A stretch of 64,000 nt of DNA from VXRN01 sp963664365 (GTDB taxonomy: Bacteria; Chloroflexota; Dehalococcoidia; Lucifugimonadales; UBA1123), in contig OY761144.1 in the NCBI GenBank assembly GCA_963664365.1, positions 620,001-684,000 of the forward strand, in the 5' to 3' direction. The stretch's first letter is position 1. Each line of letters begins with the position of its first letter. Positions 57,656 to 64,000 of the stretch are shown here, in pieces. Position numbers and translations under genes: made by a program. A model generated the notes under the pieces. The model worked only from the letters and a program-made list of their open reading frames with translations, ran no database searches and had not been told where the DNA came from.

Positions 57656-57691
57656 AACGTTGCTGGGGGGCTCAAGCCCCCCAGCAACGTT
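57656..57691 (-). promoter_or_regulatory. Perfect 17-bp intercistronic hairpin, operon 5
   Basis: AACGTTGCTGGGGGGCT (57656-57672) and AGCCCCCCAGCAACGTT (57675-57691) are perfectly complementary with a 2-nt loop. This is the strongest hairpin in the window, between the binding-protein gene and DppB. The rest of the gap (57692-58016) contains only repeat sequence (CTTCGACAAGCTCAGG and a CCCTCTCCC copy at 57891-57956). Confidence 0.75.
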
Positions 57692-58016
57692 AGACGGTGC
57701 CTCAAATGGCCAGACAACTATGTCATTTCATCGGCAGGCTCAGAACGGCGTCTGAGCCCACAGGGCGATGAATCTCCAGTACGCTTTGCATGCTCGCAGG
57801 CAACAGATTCTTTGGTCGCTTCGCTCCCTCAGAGTTCACTATGGCCTTGCGAAGGCCACGCAAGGGTATGAAAACCCATTGTCTGAGACTTCACCCTCAC
57901 CCCTTCGACAAGCTCAGGGCAGGCTCTAGCCCTCTCCCTGAGGGAGAGGGGATTTTCATGGTAATGGCATCTCACAAACCCTCGCAGAGTCGTGAGTTAT
58001 CCCCAAGTTCCAGGCA

Positions 58017-60119
58017 CTAATGCCCCATCGCTTCCCTCAGATCATGGTCAATCCAGGTATAGACCGAAACGGCTAGGCCCGAGGAGGTCGCAACGAACCC
58101 CCCTCCGCCTTGACCATAGTAACCCTTAAGCCACGGCTGGTAGAAGACCAGATTAGGCTGTATAGGCAGAAACAGAGTCCACGCCATCTCGATGGAGCGC
58201 ATGTCCATCTGTACGGCAAGCTTCCTAATTTCCTCTTCGTCAATCGAGGCCGCTGCCTTATCATACAGCTCATCATACACCGGGTCATCAACCAAGCTAG
58301 TCCCCCACTGCCAACCCGACCTAAAGAATTGCAGATTGTCCATCGGCTGACGGTTAGAGGCTCGGTTCTCGCTATAGAGCATACCTTCATAACTCTTATC
58401 GATGTAACGGTCTAAGGCAGCGCCGCTTTCAAGTATGTTAAGCTCGACATCAGCGCCAATCTCCGCCCAGTAGGCTTTGAATATCTGGTTCAGGTCTAGA
58501 TCCATCCCCCACCCGGGGACGACGTCGTATTTGGTCTTAAATCTCATGCCGTCGGCGCCGCGGGGATAACCAGCCGCCTCAAGCAATGCTTCTGCCCCTG
58601 TCGGGTCATAGCGAAAGATATCTTTAGTCTCTTTAGGCCACTCATCAAATGGCACGAAGTAGCCTGGCCAACCCGGCCCAATAGTCCCCATAGGCGTAGT
58701 GTTGGCAAAACCTAGTAAGTAGGTCTCGTTGATTGTGTCCAGGTCAAGCGCCTTCTGCATTGCGTGGCGTACCCGGATGTCGTCAAAGGGCGGCTCGTTG
58801 ACTTTCAGAGTGATATGGATTGAACGAGGCCTAGATTGTCCAAGCATAAGATCCGGGTTGGTCCGCTGGATGCTCTCTACCTGATCAAGCGGGATTTCTT
58901 CCATCAGGACATTCTTGCCCGTTCGTAGCGCCGCCATCCGCGTGGCAACATCTGGCACGAGTAACTGCCTAACCACGTCGGCATAGGGCAAGCGCATCCC
59001 AGGGTACCGCTCGTCAGTGCCCCAGTAGTTGGGGTTTTTGGTGTAGGTCCAGGAGGTCGCTTCGACAAAGTCAGTCATCTCATAGGGACCGGTGCCGACC
59101 AGTTGCGTCCAATCCTTAATGCCTCCATACTGCTTGACGACTTCTGGGGGAGGTATTGGATTCCAAAAGACTAGCTGGAAAAGTGTTTTAGGACTGTAAG
59201 AAGCTGTCTTAAAAACCACAGTCCATCTGTCGGTAGCCGTCACTGATTCTATTACGTTATCGCCAGCCGTAAAGGCGCTTGGTTCGGTAAAGCCACTGCC
59301 CAGCCCTAACATCCGGTGCCAATGGTACTCGACGTCATAGGCATCGAACTCCCGACCGTTCATCGGTGCCTTATCGTGCCAGTTGACGCCCTGACGGATT
59401 TTGAAGATCCAAGTGAAGGGATCCGGCAGCTCATAACTCTCGGCCAGATTCCCTCTCATGACGGATAGAGAAACCACCCCCTGTCGGAAGTCGTATTCTT
59501 CATGGGGTATTGCATAGTTAGCTGTCATCAGAGGATCCAGAACGGGACGCTGTGCGAACGAATAAGCGTCATAAACGTCAACCTGGCCCCCGATGTCATT
59601 CCCGGTTGCATATGTGATTGTCCCGCCATACTGGGGCTTCTCCACTAGCTGACCCCAGACGTTTCGAACATACCCCGCCCGCACCTCTTTCACGACGACC
59701 CGTTCTGGTCCAGGGACCTGGACGGTCTTGACGACTTCCACCGGTACCTGTTTCTCCACCACCACAGTCTCGCCGGGCACCTGAACTTCTTTGACCACCT
59801 CTACTGTGACGGTCTCACCGGGGACCTCGACGGTCTTGACGACCTCTTTCTCCACCACGACGGTCTCACCGGGCACCTCGACTGTTTCGGTTACCACCTT
59901 CTCCACCACGACGGTCTCACCGGGCACTTGCACCTCTTTAACCACCTCTACGGTGACGGTCTCGCCGGGCACCTCGACGGTCCTGACGACCTCCTTCTCG
60001 ACTACCACGGTCTCGCCGGGGACCTCGACTGTTCCTGAACCGCAGGCCGCGGCGACCGCCAACAGCATTGCCGCAGATAGTGTAACCACCAGCCAACGAA
60101 GTGAAGTAGATGTAAGCAT
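58017..60119 (-). CDS. ABC transporter substrate-binding lipoprotein, family 5 (operon 5)
   Basis: This 700-aa receptor starts MLTSTSLRWLVVTLSAAMLL, with lipobox AVAAAC, six VPGET units plus a divergent VPGPE unit, and a binding domain with FKIRQGVNWHDKAPMNGREF, DDIRVRHAMQKALDLD and DPTGAEALLEAAGYPRGADG. The ending YTWIDHDLREAMGH parallels operon 4. I chose the start at 60119 (GGGAGG upstream); an extra 11 codons upstream are in frame but unsupported. The ligand probably differs from operon 4, since the central region differs substantially. Confidence 0.95.
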   Translation of the reverse strand: MLTSTSLRWLVVTLSAAMLLAVAAACGSGTVEVPGETVVVEKEVVRTVEVPGETVTVEVVKEVQVPGETVVVEKVVTETVEVPGETVVVEKEVVKTVEVPGETVTVEVVKEVQVPGETVVVEKQVPVEVVKTVQVPGPERVVVKEVRAGYVRNVWGQLVEKPQYGGTITYATGNDIGGQVDVYDAYSFAQRPVLDPLMTANYAIPHEEYDFRQGVVSLSVMRGNLAESYELPDPFTWIFKIRQGVNWHDKAPMNGREFDAYDVEYHWHRMLGLGSGFTEPSAFTAGDNVIESVTATDRWTVVFKTASYSPKTLFQLVFWNPIPPPEVVKQYGGIKDWTQLVGTGPYEMTDFVEATSWTYTKNPNYWGTDERYPGMRLPYADVVRQLLVPDVATRMAALRTGKNVLMEEIPLDQVESIQRTNPDLMLGQSRPRSIHITLKVNEPPFDDIRVRHAMQKALDLDTINETYLLGFANTTPMGTIGPGWPGYFVPFDEWPKETKDIFRYDPTGAEALLEAAGYPRGADGMRFKTKYDVVPGWGMDLDLNQIFKAYWAEIGADVELNILESGAALDRYIDKSYEGMLYSENRASNRQPMDNLQFFRSGWQWGTSLVDDPVYDELYDKAAASIDEEEIRKLAVQMDMRSIEMAWTLFLPIQPNLVFYQPWLKGYYGQGGGGFVATSSGLAVSVYTWIDHDLREAMGH

Positions 60120-60251
60120 GACGATGCCTCCCTGTTGGTGAATCTCCCTCACCCCCGTATCAAGTACGGGGCAAGCTCTAACCCTCTCCCAGAGGGAGAG
60201 GGGATCTGATCCGCAACGGCGCGGAACCGGCCCCCATGACGGGATGTGAGA

Positions 60252-60280
60252 GTTGTACCATAACCTCCCCCCCTCGTCAA
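60252..60280 (-). promoter_or_regulatory. Promoter with poly-G spacer, operon 5
   Basis: On the minus strand TTGACG (60275-60280), a 17-bp spacer containing seven G, and TACAAC (60252-60257). The leader that follows (60211-60251) matches those of operons 1 and 4. The 60120-60438 spacer also holds a composite CCCTCTCCC repeat (60147-60203) and a GGGTGTCTGAATCAG repeat (60332-60356), and no gene. Confidence 0.6.
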
Positions 60281-60438
60281 GCGTTGAGAAATCGAGGGGT
60301 AGAGGTCAGGAATAAGGTATGAGGCGTAAGGGGGTGTCTGAATCAGGATTTTGATGATTATGGGATGGACAGGATTGGGAGGCGGTGATAGGCTTCTGGT
60401 GCCAACTCTAGGCGGCCATCACAATATGAGGAGTGATC

Positions 60439-61242
60439 ATGAGCAGCTTATTCGACCTAACGGGCAAGGTCTCAATCGTTACCGGTGGAAACGGCGGGAT
60501 AGGCAGGGCCATCGCAATCGGACTCGCGGAGCATGGTTCGGATGTTGTCATCGCGGCCCGCAATGAAACGAAAACGGAGCGTGTCGTCGAGGAGATACTA
60601 TCCATCGGCGGGCGGCGCTGTATTGGAGTTCGGTGCGACGTGCTCAAGAGGGAGGATATAGTCCAGACAGTAGATACCGCCGTTAGCGAACTGGGGAGGC
60701 TCGACATCCTGGTCAACAACGCGGGAGTCGGTCACGGAGGAGAACCCGCCCAGAATGTCGCGCTGGAGAGGTGGCAGAACGTCATCGACACCAACCTGAC
60801 CGCGCCTTTCGTGTTTTCCCAGATCGCCTACCCCGAACTGGTCAAATCCGGAGGGGGCAAGATCATCAACATCGGCTCGGGGTATTCGCTCAAGGCCGCC
60901 GGCGGGAACGCGCCGTATGCCTCCAGCAAGGCCGGACTGTGGAACTTGACGCGGTCCATGGCGCTGGATTGGGGCAAGGACAACATTCAGGTAAACTTGA
61001 TCGTACCCGGATGGATCCTGACTGAGATGGCGGCAGGAGCGCTGGACGACGTAGAGCGAAGAAACAGGATCATATCCGACACGCCGGCCGGCAGGGTCGG
61101 GAAGCCTGAAGACATAACCGGCGCAGCCGTATATCTTGCTTCCCCAGCATCGGACTTCATGAGCGGAAAGTACATGCAGCTAGATGGAGGAAGAAACGCC
61201 GGGGATATGATCTGGCCGCCAAGCCCCGACCAGCGAGAGTAG
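60439..61242 (+). CDS. Short-chain dehydrogenase/reductase
   Basis: This 267-aa classical SDR has TGGNGGIGRAIAIGLAEHG, Arg in AARNETK after beta-2 (NADP-type preference), NNAGVGHGG, the active-site region INIGSGYSLKAAGGNAPYASSKAG (given here only as a landmark for Ser, Tyr and Lys), PGWILTEM and the C-terminal MQLDGGRN. It resembles 3-oxoacyl-ACP reductase or gluconate 5-dehydrogenase-like enzymes; the substrate is not predictable. GAGGAG sits 6 nt before the ATG at 60439. It is monocistronic and convergent with the coiled-coil gene. Confidence 0.9.
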   Translation: MSSLFDLTGKVSIVTGGNGGIGRAIAIGLAEHGSDVVIAARNETKTERVVEEILSIGGRRCIGVRCDVLKREDIVQTVDTAVSELGRLDILVNNAGVGHGGEPAQNVALERWQNVIDTNLTAPFVFSQIAYPELVKSGGGKIINIGSGYSLKAAGGNAPYASSKAGLWNLTRSMALDWGKDNIQVNLIVPGWILTEMAAGALDDVERRNRIISDTPAGRVGKPEDITGAAVYLASPASDFMSGKYMQLDGGRNAGDMIWPPSPDQRE

Positions 61243-61293
61243 ATGCGTCTCCATAAAGGAGGGATGGGCGCCACGGACACCCAGCCCGTGACA

Positions 61294-62190
61294 TCAGACC
61301 TCGAAGGTGACGATACGCACGTCGGCGTCGGCGGCATGTTGGCGCACTTCGTCGCTCATCGCGGCGCCAGCCGCCAGAGGAACCGCCGTCTTGTCAACGA
61401 AGACCTTTTCGATGAGTCTGGCAGACTCTTCTACCCTTGCCACGTCGTTGCTATCGATCGTGTTCGACACCTCCACCGGGAACCAGTGAAGTACGCCCTG
61501 AACGGTCCCGCTGAACACCAGGTCCGTCTCCATCAGACTCGTACGTTCGGGAAGCGTGATTATGCCATCATCGAAAGCATCCTCTATGGGAGTAATGTAG
61601 GACTCGATGTCGGGTTGGAGCGACCTGCGCTGACCATATCTGAGAGCAGTCCGCCGCACCCTAGAACCGACGATTGTTCCAAGCTGCGCTTGGATAACGT
61701 TGACCGCTTTGTCTTCTGCCTGGTTGCCCACCACGACCGACTTCAGAGTGTTGATGTCAGCGCTCATAGTGTCGGCCCTTCCATTTAGAGTAGTGACGTG
61801 CTGACTTAGAGTAGTGACGTGCTGACTTAGAGTAGTGACGTGCTGACTTAGAGTAGTAACGTCCTGACGAAGCGCCCGCAACTCTTCACTATGCTGTTCG
61901 AGTATCCTGCCCTGCCTCTCCAACTCTTCACTATGCTGTTCGAGTATCCTGCCCTGTCTCTCCAACGCTTCGCTGTGCCGCTCCAGAATTTTGCTGTGCT
62001 GCTTGAGCGTCTCCAGCATCCCCCGCTGAGTGACCAGCATCTCCTGCTGGGTCGTCTCGAAGGTGTCCATCCGCGCGTAGAGCCCAGTCAGAGACGAAAG
62101 GCCGAATACCTCAAAGAATCGGAGCCTGATCTCGGGGTCGGAGTTCAGGACATCGAGGATGTCTTCTATTGTTCTGATCTGCGTCGTCAT
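61294..62190 (-). CDS. Coiled-coil protein with internal repeats and a PD-(D/E)XK-like C-terminal domain
   Basis: This 298-aa protein has an N-terminal helical region (IRTIEDILDVLNSDPEIRLR), then a long coiled coil with two copies of a 14-residue unit (ERQGRILEQHSEEL) and four of a 7-residue unit (TTLSQHV). The C-terminal domain of about 130 aa contains ETDLVFSGTVQGVLHWFPVE followed by VSN and RVEESARLIEKVF. The 'D...(x13)...EV' pattern resembles PD-(D/E)XK nuclease-like domains, but the Lys is replaced by Ser, so it may be inactive. The start at 62190 follows GAGG; a longer frame is less likely. The repeats are almost perfect at DNA level. Function unknown. Confidence 0.75.
   Translation of the reverse strand: MTTQIRTIEDILDVLNSDPEIRLRFFEVFGLSSLTGLYARMDTFETTQQEMLVTQRGMLETLKQHSKILERHSEALERQGRILEQHSEELERQGRILEQHSEELRALRQDVTTLSQHVTTLSQHVTTLSQHVTTLNGRADTMSADINTLKSVVVGNQAEDKAVNVIQAQLGTIVGSRVRRTALRYGQRRSLQPDIESYITPIEDAFDDGIITLPERTSLMETDLVFSGTVQGVLHWFPVEVSNTIDSNDVARVEESARLIEKVFVDKTAVPLAAGAAMSDEVRQHAADADVRIVTFEV
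61788..61962 (-). repeat. In-gene tandem repeats, 21 bp x4 and 42 bp x2
   Basis: The 21-bp unit GAGTAGTGACGTGCTGACTT(A) repeats from 61788 to 61871 (the last unit is degenerate). The 42-bp unit beginning CAACTCTTCACTATGCTG repeats at 61879 and 61921. Both periods are multiples of 7 codons, so unit loss or gain would keep the coiled coil in frame and in register. Confidence 0.85.
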
Positions 62191-62291
62191 CCGTATTCCT
62201 CGCGGGCATTGTACTATATTCGTGGGAGCCGGCGCATTCTCCTTCGCCCTCGTGATACCATGTAGCATCCTATAACGAGTATGCACTCAAG

Positions 62292-63494
62292 TTGATCGAC
62301 ACGGAAATCTTGTTGGACGCCTTCCGGGATCAGGAACTCCTGACCCCTCTCTCGGCTGGCTCGAATCTAGTGGACTTGGCGCAGGCCATCGGGCGGCTGT
62401 GTGGCGTAGAGGGCTTGGAGGTATCACCGGAGGCATCCAACATAGCGACGGACATAGGCGATGCGGACCACATAGCGCTCGTCCTCGTCGATGGAATGGG
62501 CATGAATATGGTGGAGTCGCTGCCGGACAACTCCTTCCTGCGCCGACATCTCCGCGACGAACTTCGGACGGTGTTCCCGTCCACCACCGCCGTCGCCCTC
62601 ACGTCGCTGACCACGGCGCAATGGCCCGCCGTCCACGGAGTGACGGGATGGTGGACGCACCTGCCCGATCTGGGGTCGGCGGCGACCGTCCTTCAGTACA
62701 CCGCCCGCAGCGACGATAGAGACCTCCTCTCGCGCGGCATAGACCCCGAACGCTCTTTTCCAGTCAAGTCCATCTGGGCCCTCATTCCCAGGGACGTGAC
62801 CGTGATAGCCCCGGACAAACTCGCAGGCTCCGTGTACTCCAAATACTTCAGCGGCGGACGCGCGACCGTCGGATACCGGTCGTTATCCGATGGCGTGGAC
62901 AAGACTATCGAACGAACGCGGGCAACGTCGGAAAAGACCTTCACATACCTGTACCTGCCGCAGGTGGACAGCCTTGCCCATCTGCACGGAATCACCCGCC
63001 CCGAAGTGAAGCGCGCTCTGGCGCAGGTAAACAGTGAGATCGAGCGGCTGCACGCGGCAGTCGCTTCCAGGACGCGGGTGATCGTCACCGCCGACCACGG
63101 ATTCCTCGACGCTCCCGCGCCGAGACGCCACACCCTACGACCGACCCGGGAGCTTATGCCCCTTCTCAGATTTCCACCCTCCGGCGACGCCCGCGTAACC
63201 TATTTCCACACTTGGGACTGGGCGCGAGACCGCGTCCGCAGACACATCCACCGGAAATTCGGCGACAGGTTCGTCGTCATAGACACCGAAGACGCCATAG
63301 CCGTCGGCCTCTTCGGGCCTGAGTATCCCACCGACGAGGTCGCCGAGCGATTCGGCGACGTCATGTCCATCTCCATCGGCCCGGACATCCTCGAATACAA
63401 CGTAAAGCGCGGTCCCGGAAGAATGCTGCGAATGAACTCCCACCACTCCGGCCTTTCTCCGGACGAGATGCGAATTCCATTGGTGGTCGCTTAA
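62292..63494 (+). CDS. Alkaline-phosphatase-superfamily phosphodiesterase/pyrophosphatase
   Basis: This 400-aa protein of the nucleotide pyrophosphatase/phosphodiesterase branch has the first metal Asp in ALVLVDGMGMNMV, the nucleophile Thr region TVFPSTTAVALTSLTT, a substrate-side WPAVHGVTGWW, metal ligands in YLPQVDSLAHLHG and VTADHGFLD. It would cleave phosphodiester or pyrophosphate bonds. There is no signal peptide, so it should be cytoplasmic. The start is TTG at 62292; an ATG at 62281 is out of frame. It lies 77 bp before transaldolase in the same direction. Confidence 0.87.
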   Translation: MIDTEILLDAFRDQELLTPLSAGSNLVDLAQAIGRLCGVEGLEVSPEASNIATDIGDADHIALVLVDGMGMNMVESLPDNSFLRRHLRDELRTVFPSTTAVALTSLTTAQWPAVHGVTGWWTHLPDLGSAATVLQYTARSDDRDLLSRGIDPERSFPVKSIWALIPRDVTVIAPDKLAGSVYSKYFSGGRATVGYRSLSDGVDKTIERTRATSEKTFTYLYLPQVDSLAHLHGITRPEVKRALAQVNSEIERLHAAVASRTRVIVTADHGFLDAPAPRRHTLRPTRELMPLLRFPPSGDARVTYFHTWDWARDRVRRHIHRKFGDRFVVIDTEDAIAVGLFGPEYPTDEVAERFGDVMSISIGPDILEYNVKRGPGRMLRMNSHHSGLSPDEMRIPLVVA

Positions 63495-63571
63495 CTCCCG
63501 CTTAACACCCCATCGGCGTCTGTATGATATAAATGACTCTGCATCCACATATCCATTTGGAGGCTTCTCAA

Positions 63572-64000
63572 TTGCCCCCCGCCACAAACTCACTCCAAGC
63601 GCTCAGACAACTTGGACAGAGCGTCTGGTACGACAACATGTACCGCGCGCTGATCGGGAGCGGCGAACTCCGGCGGCTCATAGACTCCGGCGTGACCGGA
63701 CTCACCTCGAACCCTACGATCTTCGAGAAAGCCGTCTCCTCAGGCAGTGACTATGACGACTCTCTGATCGCCTACGCAAAAGCCGGTCTCACGCCCGAGG
63801 AAGCATTCGAATCGCTCGCCATTGAAGACATCCGCTCCGCCGCTGATCTGCTCAGGCCCGTGTACGAAGACACCGGCGGCGCGGACGGCTTCGCGTCCCT
63901 GGAGGTCAACCCTCACTTGGCCCACGATACGGAGGGCACGATCCGGGCTGCAGGGCGCCTATTCTCCAGTTTAGGGCGTCCAAACGCGATGATAAAGGTG
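63572..64000 (+). CDS. tal: Transaldolase, 3' truncated by the window edge
   Basis: The first 143 residues of a transaldolase are present: LRQLGQSVWYDNMYRALIGS, GVTGLTSNPTIFEKAVSSGS, IEDIRSAADLLRPVYEDTGG, DGFASLEVNPHLAHDT and PNAMIKV at the edge, just where the Schiff-base lysine motif begins. It transfers a dihydroxyacetone unit between sugar phosphates in the pentose phosphate pathway. The start is TTG at 63572, with GGAGG 8 nt upstream. The sequence matches the larger actinobacterial/cyanobacterial-type enzyme (often fused to or encoded with glucose-6-phosphate isomerase). Confidence 0.93.
   Translation, partial: MPPATNSLQALRQLGQSVWYDNMYRALIGSGELRRLIDSGVTGLTSNPTIFEKAVSSGSDYDDSLIAYAKAGLTPEEAFESLAIEDIRSAADLLRPVYEDTGGADGFASLEVNPHLAHDTEGTIRAAGRLFSSLGRPNAMIKV

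Noticed and set aside
61788..61871. 21-bp direct repeats considered as iterons
   Set aside because: They lie inside an open coiled-coil gene and are in frame as 7-residue units; coding explains them.

Overview
The window is GC-rich bacterial DNA, most likely from a member of the Chloroflexota of the SAR202/Dehalococcoidia kind. That placement is inference. It rests on five oligopeptide-type substrate-binding lipoproteins carrying long VEVPGET-type stalk repeats, on the abundance of catabolic accessory genes, and on the many palindromic intergenic repeats. No rRNA is present; there is one tRNA (Gln, anticodon TTG).

Layout. 1-1764: the tail of a winged-helix protein and two MacB/LolD-type ABC ATPases, one with an AbrB-like tail. 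1765-2912: a repeat-rich spacer. 2913-9651: a second elongation factor G, a cytochrome c lipoprotein, an acyl-CoA synthetase, two small proteins, and the ammonium module amt-PII. 9653-17188 (minus): a peptide-type ABC uptake operon followed by SDR, HpaI-type aldolase, cupin and amidase genes. 18181-21833: class III aminotransferase, tRNA-Gln, a DUF5808-like protein, a retropepsin-like protease, an S51 peptidase and rpiB. 22032-23427: an IS110-family element sitting in a tandem-repeat array. 23626-35635 (minus): a C11 (clostripain) lipoprotein and two further ABC uptake operons, one carrying a sugar-phosphate isomerase and an SDR. 35905-39362: a primase-C-terminus-like small gene, XdhC, a MobA-like nucleotidyltransferase and an AlkD-like repair protein. 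39630-44057 (minus): the fourth uptake operon. 44521-49607: MarR regulator, a heterodimeric ABC exporter and a methyltransferase. 49790-52173: an accessory patch of toxin-antitoxin-like fragments and two paralogous unknown genes. 52305-55627: a truncated ATP-grasp gene, a transglutaminase-like protein, and an unusual ACT-plus-GlnE protein. 55712-60119 (minus): the fifth uptake operon. 60439-64000: SDR, a coiled-coil protein with internal tandem repeats, an alkaline-phosphatase-superfamily enzyme, and the start of transaldolase.

How it works together. The dominant theme is scavenging of organic solutes: five binding-protein/DppB/DppC cassettes, all on the minus strand and none with its own DppD/DppF ATPase, interleaved with dehydrogenases, an aldolase, an amidase and an isomerase that could process what is imported. 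Nitrogen sensing (amt, PII without the Tyr-51 modification site, and a single-headed GlnE-like adenylyltransferase with ACT domains) is a second theme.

The most interesting unexplained signals are: (1) three of the five uptake operons share a promoter/leader whose -35 to -10 spacer contains a poly-G tract, with spacer lengths of 19, 15 and 17 bp, which resembles a phase-variable promoter; (2) three copies of a 171-bp intergenic element with two GGTGCAG arrays exactly 89 bp apart around an inverted repeat, one directly behind a primase-like gene; (3) the ACT-GlnE protein; (4) ABC proteins with unexpected C-terminal domains.
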